NCBI RefSeq assembly: GCF_002006345.1
Contig: NZ_LZZM01000186.1
Coordinates: 1-46,395, forward strand
Source: Clostridium puniceum
GTDB lineage: Bacteria > Bacillota > Clostridia > Clostridiales > Clostridiaceae
Direction: 5' to 3'
DNA: 46,395 nucleotides
The notes under the pieces were generated by a model. The model saw only the letters and a program-made list of their open reading frames with translations. It was not told where the DNA came from and ran no database searches. This document shows positions 1-9,463 of the stretch, one piece after another. A program made the position numbers and the translations under genes. Each line of letters begins with the position of its first letter. The stretch's first letter is position 1.

Positions 1-373
1 ATATATATATGTTCTAAAAAAATTTGTTCATTAAGATTTAATTTCTATATTAGAGTGATTGGATAAGACAACCAACTAAATTATGAACTTTCTTAATTAG
101 AACTTATATATGTAAAATAAAAGAAGAAAAGTTGTAAAAAAGTTATTAATCATCCAGTGTAATAGATAAAGTAATTGCTTGATATAGTCAATAATATTAT
201 AATCATCTATGTGCAAAGGATTTATTTACTAAAAATTTAAATGATTTAAAATTTGAACGAAAGTGAATGAAGTTGAAATAATTGCAAAAAATAAATTATG
301 AGATTGTGTAAAGTAAGCCAGAAAAAATATAAATAAAAAATTCTCTACACTATCAAGTTGAAAGGAGAAAATT
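1..373. other. 5' intergenic region, no gene seen
   Basis: This AT-rich stretch has no reading frame with a credible start and ribosome binding site. It is presumably the leader of the kinase gene that starts at 374. No clear -35/-10 pair, hairpin or riboswitch was recognised. The only firm signal is the AAAGGAG ribosome binding site at 361-367. Confidence 0.5.
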
Positions 374-1213
374 ATGAAAAAGCCTATAAAGAGAGTTGCA
401 GCTATACACGATTTGTGTGGAGTTGGAAAAGCTGCGTTAACAAATGTGATTCCTGTCTTATCAACCATGGGAATAGAAGTTTGTCCTATACCAACAACAA
501 TTTTATCAACACATACAGGAGGATTTAACACACCAAGTATAGTTAAATTGGAAGGGTACATAAGTAAAGCAATTAAACATTACATAGAGATAGAAATAGA
601 TTTTGAGGGAATATTTGTAGGGTATTTAGGTAGTAATGCTAATATAGATGATACGCTAACTTTATTAAAATCAATAAAAGAGGATTCATCACTAATTGTG
701 CTTGATCCTATTTTTGGTGATCATGGGAAGTATTATAGTAACTTTGATAAAAGTTACTCTGATAATTTGAAAAAATTAGCAATATATTCCAATATAATGA
801 CACCTAATTTTACAGAAGCTTGTATTTTAGCAGAAGAGAAAATTGCGAGTGAAATCAATGAAGAAGAATTATTAATGATTTCTAGAAAGCTGCATAAATT
901 AGGCTGTGAAAGTATTATTATTACAAGTGTTCCTCTTTATGACAAAAATAAAATCGCAACTGCTATATATGAAGGGAAAAGAGATTCTATTGAACTTATA
1001 AGTTGCGATAGACTTGAAAAGTCTTATCCTGGAACCGGAGATATATTTACTTCTGTATTAATTGGAATGATGCTAAATGGAAATTCATTAAGTGAAAGCA
1101 CAAAAAAATCATGTGCATTTATAGAAAAATGTATATTAGAAAGCAGTCAATATGACTATCCAGTTAAGGAAGGAATTCTTTTAGAAAAAGCATTAAAATA
1201 TTTAAACAACTAA
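374..1213 (+). CDS. pdxY: Pyridoxal/pyridoxamine kinase (PdxY/PdxK type)
   Basis: A 279-residue ribokinase-superfamily protein that probably phosphorylates pyridoxal, pyridoxine or pyridoxamine with ATP in the vitamin B6 salvage pathway. Visible motifs are an N-terminal substrate region ending in THTGGF (about 47-52), DPIFGDHG (111-118), TPNFTEA (143-149) and the anion-hole/catalytic-base motif PGTGDIF with Asp223. The length matches the pyridoxamine kinase family. The start is an ATG with AAAGGAG six bases upstream. The gene stands alone: about 150 bases separate it from the fru operon and no terminator was recognised between them, so weak read-through is possible. The related hydroxymethylpyrimidine kinases (ThiD) are the main alternative, but the DPIFGDHG block favours the pyridoxal kinase branch. 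Confidence 0.85.
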   Translation: MKKPIKRVAAIHDLCGVGKAALTNVIPVLSTMGIEVCPIPTTILSTHTGGFNTPSIVKLEGYISKAIKHYIEIEIDFEGIFVGYLGSNANIDDTLTLLKSIKEDSSLIVLDPIFGDHGKYYSNFDKSYSDNLKKLAIYSNIMTPNFTEACILAEEKIASEINEEELLMISRKLHKLGCESIIITSVPLYDKNKIATAIYEGKRDSIELISCDRLEKSYPGTGDIFTSVLIGMMLNGNSLSESTKKSCAFIEKCILESSQYDYPVKEGILLEKALKYLNN

Positions 1214-1338
1214 AAACAATCAAATAAAATAAAAAAACGAGCACAAAAAGTCAGTAAAGATGAGATAAATAAAAAAAGATGAAAAATAATAAATTATTTT
1301 GAAAGAAAATGATTGATTTTTAAAGAAATATAAGTTAT

Positions 1339-1356
1339 TATAATATCATAGGAGGG
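1339..1356 (+). promoter_or_regulatory. Likely fru promoter -10 and strong RBS
   Basis: A perfect TATAAT lies at 1339-1344. A TTGATT at 1313-1318 could be the -35, but the 20-bp spacing is long. GGAGGG at 1351-1356 abuts the first ATG (1357) and sits about six bases before the second (1363), which favours the second as the start of fruR. The transcript leader would be very short, so the promoter assignment is tentative. Confidence 0.4.
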
Positions 1357-1362
1357 ATGATA

Positions 1363-2118
1363 ATGTTTACAGAAGAAAGATTTAATATCATTCTTCAAGA
1401 ATTGAAGAAAAAAGGAATAGTATCAGTTACTGATCTAGTTAAATTGTTAGATGCTTCAGAATCAACAATTAGAAGAGATTTAAATGCACTGGATAAAGAT
1501 GGTCTTTTGAAGAAAATCCATGGTGGTGCAATTTCAATTGATGAAAGTTCATCTAAACATGATTATAAGGTTAATGTTAGACAATCTTTAAATGTAGATG
1601 AAAAATTTGTGACAGCTAAGCATGCAGCTTTATTAATTGAAGATGGAGATGTAATCTATATAGATGCAGGAACAACTACTGAACTTTTAATAGAGTTTAT
1701 AAAAGCAGAAGATATAATTGTTGTAACCAATGGAATAGTTCATGCTAAAAAACTTTTAGAGAAAGGTTTTAGAACTTTTATATTAGGTGGAGAAGTTAAA
1801 GCATCTACAGAAGCAATTGTTGGAAGTAATACAGTTGAAGAACTTAAAAAATATAATTTTTCAAAAGGCTTTTTTGGTGCTAATGGAGTAACTAATAAAA
1901 ATGGCTATACAACTCCAGATGTAAATGAAGCTATGGTTAAAGCTCAAGCAATGAAAATGTGTAAACAATCCTTTGTTTTAGTTGATACATCAAAATTAGA
2001 AAAGGTGAGTTTTGCAACGTTTGGAGCAATAACAGATTCAACACTAATAACAACTAAAATAAATGATAATAATATTAGTTATGATACTAATGTAATAGAG
2101 GTGATAAAAAATGATTAA
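1363..2118 (+). CDS. fruR: DeoR-family transcriptional regulator of the fructose operon
   Basis: This DeoR-family protein (251 residues from the second ATG) should repress or tune the fructose operon in response to fructose 1-phosphate. The N-terminal winged helix shows the family signature, with SESTIRRDLNALDKDGLLKKIHGGA following a first helix. The C-terminal sugar-phosphate-sensing domain has the DAGTTTE and VTNGI motifs. The ATG at 1357 touches the ribosome binding site, so the ATG at 1363 (MFTEERFN) is the better start. It is first in fruR-fruK-fruA and overlaps fruK by eight bases, implying translational coupling. DeoR regulators of this kind usually bind upstream of their own operon, but no operator could be identified with confidence here. 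Confidence 0.9.
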   Translation: MFTEERFNIILQELKKKGIVSVTDLVKLLDASESTIRRDLNALDKDGLLKKIHGGAISIDESSSKHDYKVNVRQSLNVDEKFVTAKHAALLIEDGDVIYIDAGTTTELLIEFIKAEDIIVVTNGIVHAKKLLEKGFRTFILGGEVKASTEAIVGSNTVEELKKYNFSKGFFGANGVTNKNGYTTPDVNEAMVKAQAMKMCKQSFVLVDTSKLEKVSFATFGAITDSTLITTKINDNNISYDTNVIEVIKND

Positions 2119-3013
2119 CACAATAACACTTAATCCGTCATTAGACTATATTGTTAAGGTTGATTCTTTTAAAGTTGATTTCTTAAATAGAATTGAAGAA
2201 GAAAGAATTTGTGCAGGTGGGAAAGGCATAAATGTATCAATAGTTCTTAAAAACTTAGGAGTAGAAAATACAGCACTTGGATATGTTGCAGGTTTTACAG
2301 GTGATGAAATATTAAGACAAATTGAAAGTTATGGAGTAAATTGTGATTTTGTAAAATTAAAAAAAGGTTTTTCAAGAATTAATGTAAAGCTTAAAAGTGA
2401 TGGCGAAACAGAAATAAATGGAGCAGGTCCCGAAATTACAGAAGAAGATTTAAAAATACTATATGATAAATTATCTTATTTAACTAAAGATGATTACTTA
2501 ATATTATCAGGGAGTATACCTGGAAGCGTACCAGATAATATTTATGAAAATATTATGAATAGTTTATTGGATACTGGTGTAGAATTCATAGTTGATGCAA
2601 CTAGAGATTTATTACTTAAAGTGTTGAAATATAAACCATTCTTAATAAAACCAAATCATCATGAACTTGCAGAAATGTTCAATGTTGAATTAAAAAATGA
2701 TGAAGACATAATTGAATATGGTAAAAAACTTCAAGAAATGGGAGCGAAAAATGTTCTTATTTCAATGGCAGGAGATGGAGCCATCCTTTTGCCTGAAAAT
2801 GGTGAAGCTATAAAAAGAGAAGTTCCCAAAGGAGTTCTTAAAAATTCAGTTGGAGCAGGAGATTCAATGGTAGCAGGCTTCTTATGTGGATATCTTAAAA
2901 ATAAAGATATAGATGAAGCCTTCAAGATGGGAATTGCAACTGGCAGTGCAAGTGCATTTTCAGAAGATCTTGCAACAGAAGAAGAAGTGTACAATTTATT
3001 AAAAAAAATATAA
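2111..3013 (+). CDS. fruK: 1-phosphofructokinase
   Basis: This PfkB-family kinase (300 residues) converts fructose 1-phosphate, the product of the fructose PTS, to fructose 1,6-bisphosphate for glycolysis. Seen in the sequence: TLNPSLDY at the N-terminus, the GGKGIN substrate motif (36-41), LSGSIPGS (132-139) and the C-terminal GAGDSMVAG motif with catalytic Asp251. Length and motif order are those of FruK; the TLNPSLD start and GGKGIN distinguish it from tagatose-6-phosphate kinase less securely, but the operon context (fruR before, fruA after) settles it. Its ATG lies inside the end of fruR, with GAGGTG at 2098-2103 as ribosome binding site. It is intact. Confidence 0.93.
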   Translation: MINTITLNPSLDYIVKVDSFKVDFLNRIEEERICAGGKGINVSIVLKNLGVENTALGYVAGFTGDEILRQIESYGVNCDFVKLKKGFSRINVKLKSDGETEINGAGPEITEEDLKILYDKLSYLTKDDYLILSGSIPGSVPDNIYENIMNSLLDTGVEFIVDATRDLLLKVLKYKPFLIKPNHHELAEMFNVELKNDEDIIEYGKKLQEMGAKNVLISMAGDGAILLPENGEAIKREVPKGVLKNSVGAGDSMVAGFLCGYLKNKDIDEAFKMGIATGSASAFSEDLATEEEVYNLLKKI

Positions 3014-3139
3014 ATTATTTATTCATATTTTATATTTAAAAGATTTATTAAATAATCAATTAATGAAATTATAATTAAATTATCTTTTCATTTAATTTAT
3101 AAAAGGACTATATTTTTTATTTATAGGGAGGGATACAAA

Positions 3140-5068
3140 ATGAAAATTGTAGATTTATTACAAAAAGAAGGTATTAATTTAAATTTTAATCCTAATTCAA
3201 AAGAACAATGTATTAATGAATTAGTTGACTTAATGGATAAGACAGGAAACTTAAACAATAAAGAAGAATATAAAAAGGCAATATTAGATAGAGAAGCCTT
3301 AAGTACAACTGGTATTGGTGATGGAATAGCCATTCCTCATGGAAAGACTAGTGCAGTGAAAAAAGCAGGACTTGCAGCTGCAATAAGTAAAAATGGTGTT
3401 GATTATGATTCATTAGACGGTGCACCAGCAAAACTTTTCTTTATGATTGCAGTACCAAATAACAATGACAATTTGCATCTTGAAGTTTTAGCAAGACTAT
3501 CTACTATATTAATGGATGAAAGTTTCAGAACAAATTTAATCAACTGTACTGATAAGGATGAATTCTTAAGATTAATAGATAAAAAGGAAATCGAAAAATT
3601 CCCAGAAGAAGATGTAAAGGAGGAAGTTAAAATGAATCAGAGTGGCTTTAGAATATTAGCAGTTACTGCTTGTCCAACTGGAATAGCTCATACTTACATG
3701 GCAGCTGAAAGCCTTGAAAGTAAAGGTAAAGAAATGGGCGTGTCAATAAAAGTTGAAACAAATGGTTCTGGAGGAGCTAAAAACATTTTAACTAAAGACG
3801 AAATTGCAAATGCTGATTGTATTATTATAGCAGCTGATAAAAATGTTGAAATGGCTAGATTTAATGGCAAGAAAGTTATTAAAACTACAGTTGCAAATGG
3901 AATTCATAAAGCTGGAGATTTAATAAATCAAGCTATTAGTGGAAATGCATCTGTTTATAATCATACTGGAAAAGCTGATGAAGGAAGTTCAAGTATGGAA
4001 AATGAATCTGTAGGACGTCAAATTTATAAACATCTTATGAATGGTGTATCTCATATGTTACCATTTGTTATAGGTGGTGGTATTCTTATAGCTTTAGCAT
4101 TCCTTTTTGATACATTTAATCCTGCAAATCCAGGTGGATTTGGTTCAGGTACACCACTCGCAGCAGTATTAATGAAAATTGGTGGTACTGCATTTGGATT
4201 TATGTTACCAGTTCTTGCTGGATTTATTGCAATGAGTATTGCAGATAGACCAGCTCTTGCTGTAGGTTTTGTTGGGGGGATGTTAGCTAATACAGGTACT
4301 ACTTTTGCTAATGCATTTGATGGAAAGCTTCCAGCAGTTAGCTCAGGTTTCTTAGGTGCATTACTTGCAGGTTTCGCAGCAGGGTATATAGTTCTTGGTC
4401 TTAAGAAATTATTTGCAGGTTTACCAAACAGTTTAGAAGGAATAAAACCAGTATTACTATATCCTTTACTTGGAGTTTTGTTAATCGGCATTTTAATGTT
4501 AGCAATAAATCCATTTATGGGTGTAATAAATACAGCTATCAGTGGTGCACTTAATTCAATGGGTGGAACAAGTAAAATTCTTTTAGGTATTGTTTTAGGT
4601 GGTATGATGTCAGTTGACATGGGTGGTCCAGTTAACAAAGCAGCTTACCTATTTGGTACAGCATCACTTGCTAGTGGAAACTTTGAAATAATGGCAGCCG
4701 TTATGGCTGGTGGTATGGTTCCACCACTTGTAATCGCATTATGTACTACATTCTTTAAAAATAGATTTACAGCTAGAGATAGACAATCTGGTCTTGTAAA
4801 CTATATAATGGGACTTTCATTTATATCAGAAGGCGCAATACCATTTGCAGCAGCAGATCCAATAAGAGTATTACCATCTTGTATAATTGGGTCAGCAGTT
4901 GCTGGAGGACTTTCAATGGCATTTGGATGTGCTTTAAGAGCACCTCATGGTGGAGTATTTGTTATAGCGATAGTAAGTAATCCATTTGCATATATTGGAG
5001 CTATACTTGTAGGATCTGTAGTAGGTGCCATAATATTAGGAATGTTAAAGAAACCAGTTGAAGAATAA
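3140..5068 (+). CDS. fruA: Fructose-specific PTS enzyme IIABC
   Basis: This 642-residue three-domain permease imports fructose and phosphorylates it at carbon 1. The IIA domain is N-terminal, with the phospho-histidine His67 in AIPHGKT. The IIB domain follows (about 170-265) with the phospho-cysteine Cys178 in TACPTGIAHT. The C-terminal IIC membrane domain runs from about 295 to the end and has many hydrophobic helices and the SEGAIPFAAADP segment typical of fructose IIC. The order IIA-IIB-IIC matches Gram-positive FruA. The ATG follows a GGGAGGG ribosome binding site at 3126-3132. About 126 bases separate it from fruK with no clear terminator, so it is the last gene of the operon. It is intact. 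Confidence 0.95.
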   Translation: MKIVDLLQKEGINLNFNPNSKEQCINELVDLMDKTGNLNNKEEYKKAILDREALSTTGIGDGIAIPHGKTSAVKKAGLAAAISKNGVDYDSLDGAPAKLFFMIAVPNNNDNLHLEVLARLSTILMDESFRTNLINCTDKDEFLRLIDKKEIEKFPEEDVKEEVKMNQSGFRILAVTACPTGIAHTYMAAESLESKGKEMGVSIKVETNGSGGAKNILTKDEIANADCIIIAADKNVEMARFNGKKVIKTTVANGIHKAGDLINQAISGNASVYNHTGKADEGSSSMENESVGRQIYKHLMNGVSHMLPFVIGGGILIALAFLFDTFNPANPGGFGSGTPLAAVLMKIGGTAFGFMLPVLAGFIAMSIADRPALAVGFVGGMLANTGTTFANAFDGKLPAVSSGFLGALLAGFAAGYIVLGLKKLFAGLPNSLEGIKPVLLYPLLGVLLIGILMLAINPFMGVINTAISGALNSMGGTSKILLGIVLGGMMSVDMGGPVNKAAYLFGTASLASGNFEIMAAVMAGGMVPPLVIALCTTFFKNRFTARDRQSGLVNYIMGLSFISEGAIPFAAADPIRVLPSCIIGSAVAGGLSMAFGCALRAPHGGVFVIAIVSNPFAYIGAILVGSVVGAIILGMLKKPVEE

Positions 5069-5089
5069 TATTCTTGAATAAATAAACAG

Positions 5090-5136
5090 ATAGCCATCTA
5101 TAAATGATATATGATCATTTATAGATGGCTATTTAA
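5090..5136 (+). terminator. Terminator of the fru operon
   Basis: A perfect 19-bp stem (5090-5108 with 5114-5132) closes a five-base loop 22 bases after the fruA stop. The 3' flank is AT-rich rather than a pure U tract, but stem length and position make a transcription terminator the best reading. Confidence 0.75.
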
Positions 5137-5292
5137 ATAATAATGACCATGGAAGTAAAATATAAAATTGAACAAAATCAGCAAATTTTAATATTAATTA
5201 TTCATTGGTCACAACGTAACGATAAAGGTATCAATATTATATTGAAATTGTATTAAAAAATTTCATAGACCTACTTGGGGGAGAGGAAAATT

Positions 5293-8082
5293 ATGAAACG
5301 CATAGATAAAATTTATAATTATATATTAAATAGCTCTAAAAAATTTAATAAGGATAAATTATTAGAAATCAAAGGATTTCATGCTCAAGAAATTGAGGAG
5401 GCCCTTGATATATTAAAAAGTAATGTATGTAGAGAACTTAATGTACTTTGTAGAAATAAAAAGATAATTAAAATTAAAAATAGACCTGTTCTTTATTTTG
5501 ACAGAGAATGTTTTGAAAATATCTTAGGGGTAAAACTACCACAGGATTTAGAGCAAATAACTAATATTAATGAATTTACTAATAATGGAACAAGAAAATT
5601 CACCATTTGATTATTTAATTGGTGCAACCACAAGTTTAAAAAATCAAATTGAACAAGCTAAGGCAGCAATATTATATCCGTCGAGTGGTCTTCATACCTT
5701 AATAATAGGAAGCACAGGAGTTGGGAAGAGTTTGTTTGCAAATATAATGTATCAATATTCTAAATATATAAAAAAGCTGCCAGAAAATGCTCCATTTATT
5801 ATATTTAATTGTGCTGATTATTGTAATAACCCTCAATTACTTCTCTCACATATTTTTGGGCATATAAAAGGCGCGTTTACAGGTGCTGAAAAGGAAAAGG
5901 AAGGTATTGTGGAAAAGGCTGATGGAGGGATATTATTTTTGGATGAAATTCATAGACTGCCGCCAGAGGGGCAAGAGATGATTTTTTATTTTATGGATAC
6001 TGGTACATATAATAAGCTTGGAGAAACAGACAGGAAGCGTAAAGCTAATGTGTTATTAATAGGAGCTACTACTGAAGATCCTAATTCCACTTTATTAAAT
6101 ACCTTTATTAGAAGAATTCCAATAACAATAGCAATTCCAAACTTTGAAGAAAGAACTATTGAAGATAAGTTTGAATTGATACATTACTTGCTCTCAAAAG
6201 AAGCACAAAGAGTGAATAAAACAATAAAAGTTTCATCTGAAGCTATTAAAGCTTTTGTAGGAAGTACTTCTTATAGTAATGTTGGACAATTAAAATCTAA
6301 TATTCAATTAGCATGTGCAAAAGGTTTTTTAAATTGTATAAATACAGATGAATGTATTTATATAAATTTAAAACTATTGCCTCCGAATATAAAAAATGGA
6401 ATTTTTAATTTTGTGAATAAAGGAAGCGATAATACTACCATATGGAATATAATTCCTAACACAATTATAATTCAACCAGATGGAGAGAAAAGGTTTTTGG
6501 AAACTGATGCTTATGAACCACCTTTTAATATTTATAATATAATTGAAGATAAGGCATCTTTACTTAAAGATGAAGGTATGAAAGAGGAAGATATTAAATG
6601 TTTTATAGCTACAGATATTAATATACATTTAAAGAAATTTTATGATAGATTCAAAAATGATATGTATAGCAGAGAAGGACTATTAAAGATTGTTGATAAG
6701 GAACTTGTTGATTTTGCAGAAGAAATAAAAATTTTAGCTGAAAATAGATTAGATAGAAAATTAAATGAAAGATTTATTTATGCTACTAGCCTACACTTTA
6801 GTGCATTATTTAATAGAATCAAGAAAAACACCGTCTCATTTTCAGCTAATATTAATTTGCAACCTTCAATTAACAGTAAAGAATATGAGGTTGCTAAAGA
6901 AATTCATATTCTTATAGAAGATAGATATAAATTAACTATTCCTCAAGTGGAAATTGAATATTTATCATTACTTTTAACTTCAATTCAAGAATCATTACAT
7001 CAAGAAAGAGTTGGAATTGTAGTAGCAGCACATGGAACAGTACTGCTACAAGTATGGTTGCAGTTGCTAAAAAACTTTTTGATGCAGATAATATTACTGC
7101 AGTTGATATGCCTCTTGAAAGAACACCTTCGGATATTTTAGAAAATGTAGTTGAGAAGGTTCAACAGGTTAATGAAGGAAAAGGAGTATTAATTTTAGTA
7201 GATATGGGATCCTTAAACAGTTTAGGAGAAGTTATTACAGAGAGAACAAAAATTGATACCAAAAGTATTGATATGGTATCAACACCACTAGTGTTAGAAG
7301 CAGTTCGAAAATGTTCACTTTGTGATAATGATTTAAATTCAGTGTACACATATTTATGTACTGATTTTAGAGGATATACAAATAATATTGCTGCAGATAG
7401 TTCATTAGAAAATAATAATAAAAATGTTATAATTACAATTTGCTCTACTGGTAGAGGGGCTGCAATAAAACTTAAAGAATTAGTTGAAGCAGCATCAAAA
7501 AATATCACAGGAAGTAATAATATTGATGTTATTCCAAGTGGAGTAAAAGAATTAAAGGAAGTAATAGATGAGGTTTCTGAAAAAAGCAACATTATTTCTC
7601 TTGTTGGAATTTCAAATCCTAATATGGGAATTCCTTTTGTATCAATTGAAGAATTAATAGATGGCGCTGGTGGAGAAATTTTGAAAAATATTATTAAAGG
7701 TAAAGCTATTAGGTTACAAATAAAAATGAAAAGCAGGTTATATTAAAAAACCTTTGTAAACAAACCTTAATAGAATTTATTACTTACCTTAATCCAGAAA
7801 AAATATATTCTTTATTAGAGGACTTTGTAATTTTCACTTGAAAATTCCTTAAATATAAATTATCCCAATCCTGCAAAATTAAGAATTATGATTCATCTTG
7901 CATGTGCATTAGAAAGAATGCTTTTAAATAATGAATTAACATATGATTCTTCAATATCAAAATTTGATAAAAAAATTTTAAATGCATTAATGGAAACTAA
8001 ACCTATATTTGAATCAACATTATCAATAACATTAACATATGATAAAATTTATCATATGGTTAATATTGTTAGTGAATATTAA
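5293..8082 (+). pseudogene. levR: LevR-type sigma-54 activator with PRD and EIIA domains, broken by four frameshifts
   Basis: Read across frames, this is a full LevR-like protein of about 930 residues: winged helix, AAA+ domain (Walker A GSTGVGKS at 5708-5731; GAFTGA at 5870-5887, which contacts sigma-54; Walker B FLDEIH), PRD1, a mannose-type EIIA domain (VVAAHG) and PRD2 to 8082. Such proteins activate mannose-family PTS operons with RNA polymerase-sigma-54. The frame changes near 5595-5598 (one extra base), 7036-7037 (one base missing, restoring AHGNSTATSM), 7722-7726 (one A missing) and 7831-7834 (one extra T). The ATG at 5293 follows GGGGGAGAGG. All four changes are in A or T runs, so sequencing error is possible, but the next genes are also damaged. 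No intact activator can be made. Confidence 0.88.
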
Positions 8083-8172
8083 AAATTGACATTGTTTAAT
8101 ATAAAGGACTATTTTAAAAATTGGATATTTATAAATTTTAATTGAAAAAACATATATATAATAGATTTATTA

Positions 8173-8235
8173 AAAATGTACTTTATAAGATAGACTTTTC
8201 ATAATGTTTATCTTATAAGGTACATTTTATATTTA
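8173..8235 (+). terminator. Terminator after levR
   Basis: A 20-bp stem with one G-T pair (8173-8192 with 8209-8228) has a 16-base loop and a following AT-rich tract with several T residues. It lies about 90 bases after the levR stop and separates levR from the PTS structural genes. Confidence 0.65.
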
Positions 8236-8381
8236 TATATATTTTTTGTTTTTGGACATAACTTTATAAATATTGAAATATTATTTTTTAATGTATGCTA
8301 GGGATTTGACATTAAAGTATAACTTTGAATGGGAAATATGACATTGTTTGAAAAATATAATAAAGAAGTATGTTAGAAGAA

Positions 8382-8603
8382 GGTTAAAAGAATGTCAATA
8401 TATTTTTAGTATGTTAAAACATTCTGTAAATGTTGGTGGTATGTGTTACAAAGCAAATCACAAATGCATTATGTGTAAGTCAAGCTGATATTGAAGCTTT
8501 TAAAAAGCTTCATGAAAAAGGAATTGAATTAGAAATAAGAAAATTATCAAAAGATAATAAGATTAATATGATGGATAAATTAAAGGAATTGAAACTTATA
8601 TAG
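8382..8603 (+). pseudogene. C-terminal remnant of mannose-family PTS enzyme IIB
   Basis: A fragment of about 70 codons matches the end of Man/Lev-family EIIB. It contains VNVGGMCY, then, after a frameshift near 8446-8450, KQITNALCVSQADIEAFKKL and a final ELEIRKL segment, ending at TAG 8601-8603. The N-terminal two thirds, including the phosphorylated histidine, cannot be found. The IIA gene that normally precedes IIB is also absent. The fragment sits directly before the IIC gene, where EIIB would be in a lev/man operon. It is a decayed gene, not a start-site problem, because no ribosome binding site or start codon serves it. Confidence 0.75.
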
Positions 8604-8655
8604 ATATAAAATTTAATTTTTATATAATCAAAAAGAGAAAGAGAGGCATTAATAA

Positions 8656-9441
8656 ATGAGTACTTTACAATTAATTTTATTAGTAATAGTTGCGGCAATT
8701 GCTGGTATGGGTAGTGTTCTTGATGAAGCACAATTTCATAGACCATTAGTTGCATGTACATTAGTTGGACTTGTATTAGGAGATATTCAAACAGGAATTA
8801 TATTAGGTGGAACACTTGAAATGCTAGCATTAGGGTGGATGAACGTTGGTGCAGCAATGGCACCAGATGTAGCTCTTGCAAGTGTAATTTCAGCAATACT
8901 TGTGATTGTTGGTCATCAATCAATTGGCGCAGGTATAGCAGTAGCAATTCCAATTGCTGCCGCAGGGCAAGTACTTACTATATTTGTAAGAACAATAACA
9001 GTATTCTTTCAGCATTTAGCTGATAAATATGCAGGAACTGGTAATACTAGAGGAATAGAAATGTGTCACTTTTTAGGATTATCACTTCAAGGAATCCGGG
9101 TAGCTGTTCCAGCTGCAATAGTAGGGATACTTGCAGGAACAGACGCTGTAAATGCAGCGCTTGCAGCTATTCCACCAGTAATTACAAGAGGACTTCAAGT
9201 ATCAGATGGATTTATAGTAGTTGTAGGATATGCAATGGTAATTAACATGATGAATATTAAGTCATTAATGCCATTTTTCTTTATGGGATTCTTAATCGCA
9301 GCATTTACTGGTGTAAATTTGATTGGTTTTGGAGCAATAGGTCTTATTTGTGCAATCTTCCATATTCAATCAATAGCTAAAGAAGGTAAAGTTTCAGTAG
9401 CTGGTGGGTTTGACGATATTGATGATTCAGAATTAATGTAA
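8656..9441 (+). CDS. PTS mannose/fructose/sorbose-family enzyme IIC
   Basis: This 261-residue integral membrane protein of the mannose PTS family would form, with IID, the sugar channel for a mannose, fructose or sorbose type substrate. It is hydrophobic throughout with about six to seven helices. It has the conserved family block GTLEMLALGWMNVGAA near 55-70 and ends with a short polar tail. Length and frame are normal and no damage is seen. It is the only clean gene of the locus: activator, IIA, IIB and IID are broken or missing, so it is unlikely to support transport unless partners are encoded elsewhere. A GAGAGG ribosome binding site precedes the ATG. Substrate cannot be assigned from sequence. 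Confidence 0.88.
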   Translation: MSTLQLILLVIVAAIAGMGSVLDEAQFHRPLVACTLVGLVLGDIQTGIILGGTLEMLALGWMNVGAAMAPDVALASVISAILVIVGHQSIGAGIAVAIPIAAAGQVLTIFVRTITVFFQHLADKYAGTGNTRGIEMCHFLGLSLQGIRVAVPAAIVGILAGTDAVNAALAAIPPVITRGLQVSDGFIVVVGYAMVINMMNIKSLMPFFFMGFLIAAFTGVNLIGFGAIGLICAIFHIQSIAKEGKVSVAGGFDDIDDSELM

Positions 9442-9463
9442 ATTACAAAAGGAGTATATGATA

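Noticed and set aside
4051..4638. 195-codon open frame on the minus strand inside fruA
   Set aside because: It lies antisense to the conserved IIC domain, has a Pro/Ile-rich composition typical of reverse reading of membrane helices, and no ribosome binding site.
8229..8655. Possible sigma-54 (-24/-12) promoter for the lev genes
   Set aside because: No GG-N10-GC pair fitting the consensus was found; the nearest candidate (TTTGGACATAACTTTA near 8250) lacks the GC element.
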